In this document: in pieces, positions 11,045-22,139 of the stretch
Layout of the letters: each line of letters starts with the position of its first letter
Numbering within the stretch: the first letter of the stretch is position 1
Made by a program: the position numbers and the translations under genes
The notes under the pieces: generated by a model
Told to the model about the DNA's origin: nothing
The model's database searches: none
Seen by the model: only the letters and a program-made list of their open reading frames with translations
Origin: Saccopteryx bilineata
Lineage: Eukaryota; Chordata; Mammalia; Chiroptera; Emballonuridae
DNA length: 64,000 nucleotides
Assembly (NCBI RefSeq): GCF_036850765.1
Contig: NC_089493.1
Coordinates: forward strand, 125,680,239-125,744,238
Reading direction: 5' to 3'

Positions 11045-11280
11045 CCTCAGCATCTTTCTCCCTGAGCCTCATTACAATATTGTCAATATTCCCCGTGAAA
11101 GGGCATCTCTCCCAATACCTTCACTTTTTCATTAATGTGTGTGAAGGCAAGTCAGGGCTGATCATCATGAAGACAATTGCTGAAACCCCTTCTGGAGAAG
11201 GTTCATCCAGACTGTGTAGGTGATTTAATTTCAGAGACCCATTAATTGGCAAATTTGCTTAAGCAGCTGGTCTTGGTGTC
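11045..11280. promoter_or_regulatory. Candidate conserved non-coding element
   Basis: The block is repeat-free and AT-leaning, with several homeodomain-like TAAT cores ('cattaatgtgtg', 'gtgatttaatttc', 'cccattaattgg') and a TGATCATCATGA palindrome-like core. The look is that of a conserved enhancer; conservation is not tested. Confidence 0.3.
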
Positions 11281-12068
11281 ATTTCAGGACTACTTTGAGA
11301 AGAAAGGAGAGGAGAAGGAAAGAAGGAAGGAAGTGGGCTTCCCAACAGACAGCCTGTGATGCAGGCCTGCAGCTCAGTAACCTGCAGGGTCCCCACTCTT
11401 CCCAGGCAGACAGATACAAGAGCTGCAGGAAGACCACCCATGCTGTTCCCTTCTGCCTTATTCTAACCAGGGTTATCAGGCTCCAAATCCACATGCATAC
11501 ACCACTATTTTCTCTGCTGCCTCTTTCCTCTCCAATCACTTCCAGACAGCAGGAAATTCACATTCATTTTCAACCTTCAATTCAGCATGTCAACTCTTCC
11601 AGGAAGTTTTCCCAGGTTTATTACCATAAAATCAATCTCCGTTTTCTCCCTGCTATCTTTGTTCCCTCAACACTACATTGATTCCAAGATTAGACTGCGT
11701 TATGAACAGGATTCATGGTGTCTTTTTCTCTCTACCCATAGCACATACAGCCTGTGGTAATAAATGGACTGCTTAAAGATTTGTTACATAAAATGTGCAA
11801 TATGTGGGTGGTAGGTCATAAAGTTGTCTCTTAATTAAACAAACATGGGCCAGTCATAGTGCTAGCTAAGGAGTGTGGGGTTCAGTCCAGGCAGAGAGAA
11901 AGTCTGGCATACCCTCGAGATGCAGAACTGGAGAAACTGAGGAAAGTGGGGCACCCCCAGCTCAGGAGACCAGAGAGAACTGGAGCTGGGATTTTAAAGA
12001 GGGACATAGCCAAGCTGATGATTGTTCTGACACTAAAGCCTTCCAGAAAGCAAAAAACATATAAATAA
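11281..12068. other. Unique sequence with a GA-rich patch
   Basis: A GGAAA/GAAGG purine tract lies at 11294-11337. The remainder has chance frames only, the largest being 128 codons at 11295-11681 without motifs. Confidence 0.45.
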
Positions 12069-12104
12069 GTGTGTGTGTGTGTGTGTATGTGTCTGTGTGT
12101 GTGT
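12069..12104. repeat. (GT)n microsatellite
   Basis: An interrupted GT run of about 17 units. Confidence 0.95.
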
Positions 12105-12129
12105 TATGGTTACTTCCAGTAGACAGATA

Positions 12130-12490
12130 AATCCTGGAATGACTGTGCTGTTTTAAAAATTATTAAAGCACTACATGTATGCATTAAAGAGTATAAGCAG
12201 ATGCCCAACTAAGTTCTTATATTAGTATCCAACTCATAACTGCCACCCAGATCAAGAACTAGAATACTCTCAGCTCCTCAGAAAGCTCCTTAATGCAATG
12301 CCTCCTCCTAGTCACTGAAGCCCAGGAGTAATGCCACTTTTGACTAACCATAGATTAGTTTTTCCTGGAATCATAGACAGGAATCTTTCAGCTCTGGCTT
12401 CATTCACTCAATCTTATGTTTGCAAGACTCATCCATGTTGTATGTAGCTATTGGAACAAATAAGTTTTTAATTAATGCCTCCTGTGAATC
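12130..12490 (-). mobile_element. Old LINE-1 fragment, antisense
   Basis: 'Ccacccagatcaagaactag', 'cctggaatcatagacagg', 'cttcattcactcaatcttatg' and 'catccatgttgtatgtag' are the antisense wording of old mammalian L1 3' regions. Confidence 0.55.
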
Positions 12491-12597
12491 CAGTTCTGGC
12501 AAAAACTTCCTCTTACATATCACATATCCACTTTCCCCTCCTTTATAACCAGCAGAACTTCATTGTAATGTGCAGTTAAAAGACTGCATTTCCCAGG

Positions 12598-12641
12598 ATT
12601 CCCTACAACAAGGGGTATGATTCCCTACAACAAGGGGTAAC
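12598..12641. repeat. 22-bp tandem duplication
   Basis: The unit attccctacaacaaggggta plus two bases occurs twice in direct succession (12598-12619 and 12620-12641), differing only in the last two bases. Confidence 0.95.
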
Positions 12642-12987
12642 CAATGAGATGTCAGTGGAAGCCACTCAGCAGAGGGTTTCTGGGAAGCTCTTTTCAGGGG
12701 ACTGGGTCAGCCTCCAGCCCCTCTTTCTTGTCTGGTATGTGGATGTGATTGGAGCGTCAGCAGCCATCCTGGGCCATGAGGAGAATTGAGAATAGGGCTA
12801 TGTGATAAGGATGGTGGAGCAGAATGGTAACAGAACCTAGATCCCTAAAAGAGAGCATCCTAGAGCCTCCATGTGAACGCTGGATTACCTTCCTCCACGC
12901 TTCTTAAGTCACTGATACTTGGGTTTTTAGTTACAAGCAGGAGAACCTGACCCTAACAATTAGACCATATTGGTACATAAAACCTCT
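12642..12987. repeat. Probable ancient interspersed repeat
   Basis: 'Ggatgtgattggagcgtcag', 'cagccatcctgggccatgag' and 'cctagatccctaaaagagag' resemble a mammal-wide repeat, but the family is not identified. No gene is seen. Confidence 0.35.
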
Positions 12988-13500
12988 TTATTGCATATGG
13001 AATAAAATCAACCTTCTTTGCTGTGGCCCACACAGCCCTGAGTGATCTGGCTCCTGGCTTCCACTGGAACTCTTCTTTCATTCTCTCCCTTACTTTTCAT
13101 TCACAGGGACTTGCTTTTATCTCTTCAAATACCTGAAACTCTCTTTGTGCGTCAGGGCCTTTGCACATGCTATCCCTTCGGCAGTACTGTTCTTTATATA
13201 TAACACCCGCCTGGTTTCTCCTCACTTACCAATCTCTACTTAAGCACTGCCTCTTCAAAGAAACCTTCCTTAAGCACCTGATCTAAACAAGATAACCCTG
13301 ATATTTTTTATTTGGGTATTTGTCACATTTTGTAATTATATCGTTATTTATTTATTGATTTCTTTAAGCCTGCTCACTTCCATGAGACCCTTAGTTCCAT
13401 GATGACAAGGACTGTGATTTTTGTTGTATTCACTTCTATGTCACAGAGCTTACCTGCCACAGTAACTGAAATATGGTAAGTATTCCATAAGTATTTTGAA
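12988..13500 (+). mobile_element. L2 LINE 3' fragment
   Basis: The fragment has L2 3'-end wording in order: 'agtgatctggctcctg', 'cagggcctttgcacatgct', 'cactgcctcttcaaag', 'aaaccttcctt', 'tgatgacaaggactgtgatt' and 'ggtaagtattccataagta'. It ends at the GGAT microsatellite, a common association for L2 and MIR tails. Confidence 0.8.
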
Positions 13501-13501
13501 C

Positions 13502-13546
13502 GGATGGATGGATGGATGGATGGATGGATGGATGGATGGATGGATT
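13502..13546. repeat. (GGAT)n microsatellite
   Basis: About eleven uninterrupted GGAT units directly follow the L2 tail. Confidence 0.97.
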
Positions 13547-14280
13547 TGAGGGGAAAGACAAAGGTGACAGTAGCTCCTAGCTCTACAATAAAGAAGACTG
13601 TAGATATCAGCTACAATAAAATAAAAACAACAGTATATAAGATAGCAAGATGAACAAAACAAACAGAGAACTAGGAAACCAAAGCCGGACTGTGGATGGC
13701 TGTTAGCATACGAATAGGCAGTACACTAGGAACCCAGAGAAGAGGACATGCAGGTGCTGAGGGAAGGCTTTGCAGGACTGGGCAATTATAAGCAATAGAC
13801 AGAAGGTGAAAAGCAATCAGTATAAGGAAGAAAGCCTATTCATTAGGGTTGTCTCGATTGTGGTTAACAAAAATGTCAAAATAACAATGGCCTCATGAAG
13901 ACACAAGCTTGTGTTACTCTCACATGAAGTCACCAGGGGTCTTAGGCTTTCTGTCCTGCTTCCCTGCCATCTTTAGTACATTGCCTGATCGACTACTACA
14001 GCTGCTCATTCTCTAGCCACTATGCTCAGAATCCTCGCAGTAGGAAGAGAGAGAAAGAAAGGGACAAAAGGTTTATGCTGGGTTCTTGACCATCTCATTG
14101 GCCAAGATCTAGTTACACTGTCCATTCTAGCTTCAGGCAAGGCTGGGAACTGTAGTCATGATTCTGAGCCCAGATAAATGTCAGCATTCCAGTGTACTGA
14201 GGAAGATGAGCAGGGTGCATATTGGAGTAAGCCATTGCAGCACCCACCCTAGGACAGGGAAGGTATTCCATTTATGGAGG
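13547..14280. other. Gene-free stretch with an ancient repeat
   Basis: 13855-14170 ('gattgtggttaacaaaaatg', 'ctctcacatgaagtcacc', 'ggctgggaactgtagtc') is a mammal-wide repeat of uncertain class, possibly related to 8880-9085. The remainder is unique. Confidence 0.45.
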
Positions 14281-14758
14281 TGTGGTGGATCGCAATGGAG
14301 ACCACAATACATCGTAGTTCCTCCCATCAAAAGGTGGGATCTATTTCACCACCCTTTGCATTTTGGGCTGGCTTGTCACTTGCTTTGACCAATAGCACTC
14401 AGGAGAAGAGATGATGAGTGCTTCTAAGCTGAGACCTCCTTGTGTGAGGTGTGGGAGGTCTCAGTCCTATTCTTCCTGAAATGCTGCTGCCCCTGATCAA
14501 GCCTGGGCTAGCCGGCCAGAGGATAAGTGAGAAACCACCTAAAGAAAAGCCCAGCATTCTAGCTGACAAGTGATCACCAGACATGTGAGCAAGACCATCC
14601 AGGACCAGCCTATCTTCGGCTAGCCTGCCAATGGACCAGTGTTATGTCAGAAGTGCAGACCAGCGGAACTAACCAGCAGACGTGAGCTGAATCAACAGCT
14701 GTTTTAAGTCACTAAGTTTTGGTGTGGTTTCCTACCCAGCAATAGGCAACTGATACAG
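14281..14758 (+). mobile_element. MaLR (MLT1-like) solo LTR
   Basis: It starts TGTGGTGG and has the MLT1 middle ('ttgggctggcttgtcacttg', 'accaatagcactcagg'). It ends with the diagnostic 'gttttaagtcactaagtttt' and 'caataggcaactgatacag'. This is an old ERVL-MaLR long terminal repeat with no internal retroviral genes nearby. Confidence 0.85.
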
Positions 14759-15954
14759 GTGAGGACATCATGGAAGTGTTCTGGGCTGAGTGGAAAGGAG
14801 AATTCTTGGAGGCTGCTGTCAAGATTGGTTCTCCTGAATAACCTCACTGATGTTTGTAGATGCTCCAATTCCAAAAGAGGAGTGTCGCCCAAGGACCCAA
14901 AGGTCTTCCCAGAGGTTGGGAGAGCACTACAAGAGGGAACCAGAAGACTGAGGCTCCAAAGCTCCACTGTCCATCCTAATTGCACTGCCTTAAGCCAGTC
15001 CCACTCCATTTCTGTCCCCAGGCTGCTTGTCTGCCAGCGATGGTGTGAACATAAGCCCCAAGGTCCTTTCAGTGATTAAAATAAGGTCAAGTCAATGGAT
15101 GAGGAATCAGAGAAGGCCAAGCTGGGACTCAGAGAAATTGGACGTGGAAACAGATTGTTGGAAAAGCTGCCATGACCTGGAACAGAAACACTGGATCAAG
15201 CTTGGAGAAGGAAAGGGGCTCAGTGGCACCTCCAAGTGCCCATGACCTTCCTCTGAGGGTCATTCGTGCAAACACTCCATGCCCTTCCCTGGCAGAATTG
15301 CAGAGGCCCAGAGCAATTCTGCTTAATTAAGCTCAATCCTCAAGGAGGTCACAGAGCTGTATTTCAGTCTGGATCTCTGCATTTTGACCTACCTTCCTTG
15401 CTGCTACATGGCTGCCCCAGCACCCTGTGAGCCACAGTGATGACTGGTGTGAGACTGTGACTCCAGCTCCAGGGACCCCCACACCAGGTCATTCTCTCCA
15501 TCCAGCTGGCTTTGGGCCCTGGGTATCTACACCTCCACCACATCACAGGGGCAAACAGCCAATGGCTACCCTGTGTCTTGATGATCTGTGACTGCACAGA
15601 AGTGCTCACATGGTCACACAGCTTCCCACTCAAATGCGGATGGTGACCAGTCCTGTCTCTGCAAGGTCCTTTCTGAGCAAGGAGACACCAGCCCAAGATG
15701 GTGGTTGTTCCACCTTCCTATCCCCAGAAAGAGAGTGGACACATCTGCTGTTCTCTGTCCAGCAACCTGCTGGTGACCTTAGCTCCTGGTGGGTCATACA
15801 GGCTTTAGTTACCCCCCCACCTCAAGTTAGCAAGGTCCATTTCCTTCCTGGCTTCTGCCCAAATCCCTGATTCCCGCTGGACTGGCTGCTTGTTTAAACC
15901 CTGTCTCAGACGACCGTGACCACTAGTGCCCCAGGCGTAAAGGAGTGTGGTCAG
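14759..15954. other. Unique sequence, no gene seen
   Basis: Frames up to about 110 codons exist on both strands (14704-15079, 15364-15870), but they overlap each other and show no domain. No repeat is recognised. Confidence 0.4.
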
Positions 15955-16085
15955 GACTCAAGCCCCAGCTCTGTTAACTTGCGAGCACTCAGTCAACCCA
16001 CCTGAGCCTCATATGTAAGTCAGACATGATACCACCCCCATCCAAAAGGTTATTGGAAAGATTCAGAATTAACTTTTAAATCCGA
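15955..16085 (+). repeat. MIR SINE
   Basis: 'Caagccccagctctgttaac', 'ctgagcctcatatgtaagtc' and 'gttattggaaagattcag' follow plus-strand MIR order. Confidence 0.6.
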
Positions 16086-18239
16086 TCACCTCTGATCACT
16101 CCGGAACATTGGAGGAGCATGTGTCAAACAGCGTCTGCTGGGTCTCGGTGCCCCACTCTCCAGTCTTCACTCCCTCCTCAGAACTATACCTGAAAACTGT
16201 ATATCCCGTTAGGTCCAGCCAATAGCAGACACTGGTGGGAGACGGGAAGGCAAAGAGAAGGGAAAAGGTGTTTTCTGCTCCTGGCAGCGCCTCCAGCAGA
16301 GGTAGGGCTGTGGTGCCCAAGGGCAGCTGCAGCCCCAGGGGCCCCAGCAACAGCAGCAGAGGCAGCTCCAGCAGCATCTGCTGGAGAGCTGACTCCCAGC
16401 ACCCTGTTGGGCACCAGTGCCCAGCAGGGCGGCTGGGCTGCATGAGGACTGTGAGCCACAGTCCCAAGACAAAGGCAGCTTCCTGATCGAGGGCTGAGAA
16501 CCTCCATTTCCTTTTGCCTTCTGAGCCTTTCAGCCCCCTTGCAACCAATTTCTTGCATTAAATCTCCTTGGAACATCAGGAGCAGTTCCAGAGTCCTGCC
16601 CGAGCGCTGCTGATGCTGAGGCCAGCAGGTGGCCGCCGTCTGGAGGTTTCTCACTCCGAGCATCTTCCTTCAATGAAGGCCATCAAGGCTGCCAAGAACC
16701 ACCTACGCACCGCACCCCACGCACACACACAGACTGCCCGACCCTCAAATCAGAACCCAGACTTGGGCCTGAGTTTGCTACACCAGATCAATGACGTGAG
16801 GCCTTGGCCCTCCCTTCGGTGAAGAAACCCTGTCCTTTTGATTACTTCCCCCAGGCCTTGGCTTGGTCCCAACAGTCCTCAGCTCACTGGTTCCCCACTC
16901 CCTCCTAGGGCTCCTAACCACCCCAGTAGGAGAGAATCCTAAAATGTGTATGACTTCCCACCTACCTTTCGACAAAGCCGAGAAGGGATGGCTTCTGCTG
17001 CCAGCACAACTCAGTGACTTGGGGCGGAGCAGCCTGGCAGGGGTCTTCCAGTCTAGCCTCTGCTCTTCAGAACAGCAAGATATTATTATACCCATTGTAC
17101 AGATAAAAGCAAGTTTTAAACAGATATAGCGACTGCTCATGCCTTTCTTTTGGGACTTCAGCACTCACCACTTCCTGTTGTTAATTTTTCCAACTCCTCT
17201 TCCCTATTTTGAGTGCTCATTAGGTCAACATGCCCTCAGCTGTGCAGAGCCCTCGGCTCAGGCTGATCCCACATTCTTGAGACCCCCACACACCCAGTGA
17301 CTTGGGTTTCACCTCTATTGCTATTTCCTACCAAGCAGGTAAGACTTTTCTGCACACAGAGGTGGGCCCGTGGGCCTCTTCCCTAGAATCACATTTATTC
17401 TGAGCAGAGACCTTCAGCGGGCCCCTGGGTCAGCTGTGCAGGGGCAGGGTACTCACCTCCTGGTCAGGGCCGTGCATGAAGTGGTCCATCTGAATAGGGC
17501 CCCCGCCCACTATCTGGAGTCTGCAGTTCACATCACACATCAGTCCTGTCTTTCCAGAGAAAATGCTTATTCCGAAAGAACATGTAGGTAGAAAGAGCCC
17601 ATGACTAGGGATCAGGAGTTGTGACCTGGAATCTGGTCATTTCTGGAATCAGGAATCTGACCTGGGCTTGACTGGGAAACTCCCATGGGCCTCTCTCTCT
17701 CTCGCTCTCTCTCTCTCTGGAATTGTGTTTCCTCTAGAGAAACAAGGGCATCTATTTGTGCAGACCTGAACACCTGCACATGTACTTTCTCATTCAACCA
17801 CACAGCAGGCAAGGCAGAAGTCCCCACTGCAGAAACAGGAGGCGGAGGCCAGAGGATTGAGGATTTGCCAGGAGTCTTGTGGACCAAGAAGGCCAGAGCC
17901 TGGCCTTGGACCTGACTTCAGACTCTGTGTCCAGTCCTGCCACAGTGACACAGGCAGCCTCCTGAGCTGTGAAGTCACGGGAAGCTTTGTGCAGGAATGC
18001 CCATGCAGTGGCGCTCTCGGGGAGTGTTGCAGGTGGAGTCAGAGGGTGTCCCAGGTCCATCAGCTAGGAGTTGGCTCTTGGAAGTGCCAGGTGGGATCCC
18101 AACATTCCCCACTGCCCTCCCGCCCGGGCTTGGCAGGAGGAGCCTGAGAACAGATGCTGAGCACCTTGTTCTTGGCGAGAGTGATGGATTCTCAGGTCCC
18201 CTTCTAGGACTGCACGCGCTCCTTCAGTACACGCTGTGT
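16086..18239. other. Long repeat-poor stretch, no gene supported
   Basis: A CAG/CTG-rich patch at 16310-16390 opens low-complexity frames of 150 codons or more on the minus strand (Leu- and Ala-rich readings). These are composition artefacts. A CT microsatellite lies at 17693-17718. An MIR-like 'attattatacccattgtacagataa' scrap lies near 17082. No splice-flanked coding exon is evident. Confidence 0.4.
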
Positions 18240-18450
18240 CAGCCCGTCCCGAGCTGGTGAAAATAAACAGTGTCATTATCCCTCTGCTGACTGCCACGGG
18301 TCTATTTATACCACTTAAAACACGGGATAAATGGCTCCTACATTTCATAATGAAAGGAATATTTCATTTTGCTGAGCTAAGGAACTGTTTATTGAGCATA
18401 AAGACAACATTTATACCGTGTTTTGGTAATAAACTGAGCTGGAAGTTGGT
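18240..18450. promoter_or_regulatory. Candidate conserved non-coding element
   Basis: AT-rich and free of repeats, with MEF2-like 'tctatttatacc', 'cataatgaaagg', 'gtttattgagcataaag' and 'ggtaataaactg' words. It differs sharply from the GC-rich flanks. Regulatory role is inferred from composition only. Confidence 0.3.
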
Positions 18451-18589
18451 TTGTTTAGGTGGTGGCTCACCTCTGACTCAGTCATCCCCTCTGAGGTTGG
18501 TGTGGGTACAAAGGGGGGTGCAAAAGGCCTGTGACACAGGGAGTCTCGGGGTCCTGAGATGCCCTCCCATTAACTGTATCACCTCATTG

Positions 18590-18720
18590 GGTCCTCACAA
18601 CCCTCTAGGGCACTGGCACTATTAGCCCAATTCACAGGTGGGGAAACCAAGGCCCAAAGGGCTCGGCCACTATCCCAGGTCACAGAATCAGGGAGGGCGA
18701 GTTTGAATCAAGTGCAAGCA
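18590..18720 (-). repeat. MIR SINE, antisense
   Basis: 'Cccaattcacaggtggggaa', 'accaaggcccaaaggg' and 'ccaggtcacagaatcagg' are the antisense MIR core. Confidence 0.75.
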
Positions 18721-19204
18721 GACCAACTCCAGAGCCCATTCTCCTCACCACCCTACTGGAGACGTGGTTTTGGCTTAAGAAAGCTCTAAAAGGTAGAGGA
18801 ATCCAGGACGTGGTAGGCGAGGGAAGATTTTATAGTTGATGAGCTGTGAGCCAGCTCTGGATCCCCTTCCCAGGCTGTGTTGCCACCTGGTGTGTGGCAG
18901 CTTCCCACAGGAGAACGGTGGGGACCTTGCTCCTTGAGGCAGACCTCTTCCAGCTTCCTTGGTGGCACTGCTTTCTCCCCAAATGCCCCCCATTCACAGG
19001 TGCTGTCCCCACAGCCCCATTCTGTCACAGGCAAGCGGTGGTGGGAAGCTGATGCCCTGGCTGCCTCTGCCCTGCTGACACGCCCCCCCCCCGGGATCTC
19101 TGCTCTGCCCAGGAGCTGGCATCTCCTCCCCCTAGGCTCTCACTCACCCACTGCTGCACACTGAGTGATTGCATCCCCACTCCCACCCATGCATTAGACC
19201 CCTG
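18721..19204. other. Unique sequence, no gene seen
   Basis: GC-rich sequence with overlapping chance frames. A ten-C run lies at 19083-19092. Confidence 0.45.
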
Positions 19205-19526
19205 ATTCCCAATGCGATGCTATTTGGGGGCTGGGCCTTTGGGGAGTGACTAGTGTTAGAGGAGATCACGAGGCTAGGACCCCCATGATGCGATTTGTGC
19301 CCTTATAAGGAAAGGAAGAGAGGCCAGAGCATCCTTTCCACCATGCTAGGGCGCAGCAAGAAGGCAGCTGTCTGTGCGCCAGAGAGAGAGACTTCATCAA
19401 GAACTGAGTGTGCTGGCACCTTGAACTTGGACTCCTTAGCTTCCAGAACTGTGAGAAAGCAATGTCTGTAGTCTAAGCCGTCCATCTGCGATGTCCGGTC
19501 ACAGCAACCTGAGATGACTGACACAG
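19205..19526 (+). mobile_element. MaLR (MST-like) LTR, 5' truncated
   Basis: MST-type order is visible: 'cctttggggagtgac', 'gtgcccttataagg', 'agcaagaaggcagctgtctg', 'caccttgaacttggactcct', 'agcttccagaactgtgagaa' and an ending 'tgactgacacag'. Confidence 0.82.
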
Positions 19527-19594
19527 CCACAGAGGTACCAGAAACACTTGCAGAGACTGGGCATTGCCCCGTGCTGAGCGCAGTACCAATGCAT

Positions 19595-19770
19595 CCAAGG
19601 GTATCACTAATCTTTACAGTAGCCATGGCAGTGAGGTCTCACTTTCTCTGGTTTAAAAATAAGGAAACAGACTCAAGAAAGTCAGTCTACTTGTCCAAGA
19701 CCACACAGTTGCTGACAGGCCAAGCAGAAAAACAAGCCCAGGTTTTGTCACTCCTGAAGCCTTTGGACTT
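19595..19770 (-). repeat. MIR SINE, antisense
   Basis: 'Aaataaggaaacagactcaa', 'cttgtccaagaccacacagt' and 'tgctgacagg' mark the antisense core. Confidence 0.7.
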
Positions 19771-19884
19771 TCTCCTGCGCCTCCTCTCAGACTTCAGGCT
19801 GAGGCGGGCTGAGGACCGTGCTGGGTTCCCGGCCTCTTGCCCTCCACCCTAGAAGACCCTCTGACTTCCTTCTGAGTGCCTCGG

Positions 19885-20555
19885 CCTGTCTCTGATGGTT
19901 CCCCAATATCTGCATCCTGACCCCGGAGTCTGTGCATGCTCCCTCACATGGCAAAGGGGACTCTGCAGATGTGATGAAATTAAAGATTTGGAGTGGGAGG
20001 TTGTCCTGGATTACCCAGTAGGTTTTAAAGGTAATCACAAGTGTCCTTATAAGAGGGAGGCCGCTACAGAAGAAAGGGAGGCATGCAATGATAAGAGCAG
20101 GGATTGGAGAGATGCACCAGGAGCCAAGGAGTGTTGGCAGCCTTAGAATCTGGAAGAGGTGAGAAACAGCTTCACCCCTGGGGCCCTCATGCATCCCTAC
20201 TGGGATCCACCCAACAACCCTCATCTGGGGCTGATGCTTGTATCAACCAAGCTATTTTTAGTGCTTGAGGCTGATGCTGGGACCAATGAGCTATCCTCAT
20301 CACTAGAGGCCAATGCTCAAACAATCGAGCCACTGACTGAAGGAGGGGAAGAGGGAGAGAAGGAGGAAAGGGAGAGAAGCAGGTGGTCACTTCTCCTATG
20401 TGCCCTTACCGGGAATCAAACCCAGGATGTCCACACTCAGAGCCAGTGCTCTATCCACTAAGCCAATCATCCAGGGCTTCTGCCACCTTTATTTACCCTT
20501 TAAGACTCAGTTTTTAAATTTTGTTGCTTTAAGCCACTTAACTGTGTGATAATTG
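19885..20555 (+). mobile_element. MLT1-like MaLR LTR, split by a SINE
   Basis: The left part (19885-20188) has MLT1 words: 'cacatggcaaaggggactct', 'gcagatgtgatgaaattaaa', 'tcctggattacccag' and 'aagtgtccttataagaggga'. The right part (20482-20555) resumes with 'gttgctttaagccacttaac' and 'gtgtgataattgg', the MLT1 3' end. The minus-strand SINE at 20189-20481 interrupts it, so the SINE is younger. Confidence 0.8.
20189..20481 (-). mobile_element. tRNA-derived bat SINE nested in MLT1
   Basis: On the minus strand it reads the tRNA-like head (antisense 'actaagccaatcatccaggg', B box seen as 'gggaatcaaacccagg'). The body repeats 'agctca' and 'ttggtcccagcatcagcc', as in the plus-strand copy at 9669. 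Target duplication is not clear. Confidence 0.87.
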
Positions 20556-20689
20556 GTTAGAGCATCAGTCTGATATAGTCCTACATGGCCCAGCCTCCTA
20601 GTTGGGGTCTTGATTTCAAAACTATTGACCCGTGGATTCCATAAGGACACCAGTATCCAAACATAGGATCAAAAAACGTCACCAGTGTA

Positions 20690-20805
20690 TATGTAGCATT
20701 GCCACTGGTGAGAACCTTGAAGTTTAGAGGTAAAAAGTGACTTGCTTAAAATCATAAGCGAACCAGCAATGAAAGTGGGACTTGAACCCAGGGCCTCTGG
20801 CTTCC
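20690..20805 (-). repeat. MIR SINE, antisense
   Basis: 'Gtgacttgcttaaaatcata', 'gtgggacttgaacccagggc' and 'ctctggcttcca' are antisense MIR. Confidence 0.7.
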
Positions 20806-20910
20806 AGGTGAAGTAATTGTCCTCACCTTCCTCTTTTGCAAGCTATGCCTCTAACAAGTGAAAAAACAAGGGTCACTATGGGATCTTAGAGGGATTTCCT
20901 GTGTGAATGT

Positions 20911-20943
20911 CTGTGTGTGTGTGTGTGCGCGCGCGCGCGCGTA
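20911..20943. repeat. (TG)n(CG)n alternating tract
   Basis: About eight TG units lead directly into a (GC)7-8 run, giving 33 bases of strict purine-pyrimidine alternation with a cluster of CpGs, a classic Z-DNA-prone sequence. Confidence 0.9.
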
Positions 20944-21254
20944 CTCTTCTTTATGTTGCTTTGTTTGTGGCTGGTTATTTTATTTTTTCCCCACAGAAGA
21001 TTACACGCCTGAGGCACAATAAGGAAGAGGACATTGTACTGAGTTTGTATCATCATTCTACTTGCCAGTTGAAGGGTTTTTTGTTTCTTTTTTTTATAAG
21101 AAAGATATGACACCAAGTTTTCACTCAAACTACTTCATGCTCTTTCCGGCACAGCCCTTGGATGCTTGGGCCACAGGACCAGCTGTGGACAACAAGAAGT
21201 GGTGGATGTGAGCTTTGCCACTGGCCAGTCTGCAGTCTTTACACGAGCACACTT
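20944..21254. other. Unique sequence, no gene seen
   Basis: T-rich then mixed sequence, with nothing recognised. Confidence 0.4.
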
Positions 21255-21425
21255 GGCACTGCTGCAGGCTCGGTTCTAGGCCGCCACGATAAAGCGAGCG
21301 CCACAGTAAAGCATACGTAGTCTAATATCTGGTGCAGGGTCTTGCGTTCAGTGTGTGATGAAAAGAAAAATGCAATGTGAAGTGAAATAAAGCAAAGCCT
21401 AGCAAAATGAGGTCCGCTCATATCT
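21255..21425. mobile_element. Tigger-like (TcMar) DNA transposon remnant
   Basis: Repeated 'cgataaagcgagc', 'agtaaagca' and 'gtgaaataaagcaaagcc' wording, ending in 'aaaatgaggtccg', resembles the terminal regions of Tigger1-type elements with the middle deleted. Confidence 0.45.
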
Positions 21426-21769
21426 GGGTTCTCGTTGGGTAAGTGGGGAAAACAACTGGGGCACGGCTTACACATAGCAGACACTCGATGGAGAGTTGTT
21501 GAATGAATGGATTAGCATTCAGGACTGATGTGTGGTCTTTTAATTTCTCGTTCTTTTGTTTCTCTTCCCTTTCTCTTCCTAGTTTTCCTAATCCCTAATG
21601 TCATAGGGATACATAAGAGAAACTCCCAGTATTTTTAAATATTTAAGAAATTTCTCAGCCTTTCCTTAAAGTCCACCTCCTCCCTGTGCCCCAGACGTTC
21701 TCTAAAAAATATAAGAATGCTGATAACTATCAGTAAAATAAGCACATTTTCATGTGTCAGGTCCAATGC

Positions 21770-21960
21770 TCAATACTTTTGTCACACCATCTAGCATTGT
21801 GTGAACACTTTCCTTAAAACTCATCCACCCTTCCTTGAACTTCAGTTGCTTATCTAAGTGTGAATCTCATAAGACAGGGCTTAGGTCTTTAACCCTCTTT
21901 TAACCCCTCTCTGCATCCCCTGTAGATATAACTAGCATTTAACAGGTACCATGACAGAGT
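21770..21960 (+). mobile_element. L2 LINE 3' fragment
   Basis: 'Ctcataagacagggcttagg', 'ctctgcatcccctgtag' and 'acaggtaccatgacag' follow the L2 3' end. As at 13.5 kb, a GGAT microsatellite follows. Confidence 0.55.
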
Positions 21961-21972
21961 AGATGAAGGAAT

Positions 21973-22041
21973 GATGGATGGATGGATGGATGGATGGATG
22001 GATGGATGGACGGACAGATGAATGGATAGATGGATGGATGA
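21973..22041. repeat. (GGAT)n microsatellite, imperfect
   Basis: GGAT units with GGAC, AGAT and GAAT interruptions follow an L2 tail. Confidence 0.95.
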
Positions 22042-22139
22042 AATTATTGACATATTTTTTTTCACGCCTAAGTCATTGAGAAGCAGGGTAAATCAGAGGT
22101 TCCCTGTGCCAGTGGAGAGTTCGGAACACTGAGGTGATG

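Noticed and set aside
13502..13546. GGAT array as a minisatellite with function
   Set aside because: It is a plain tetranucleotide microsatellite seeded at an L2 tail, as is the one at 21973.
16096..16663. 150-159-codon minus-strand frames rich in Leu and Ala
   Set aside because: They arise from a CAG/CTG-rich patch read in three phases; no domain or splice signals support a gene.
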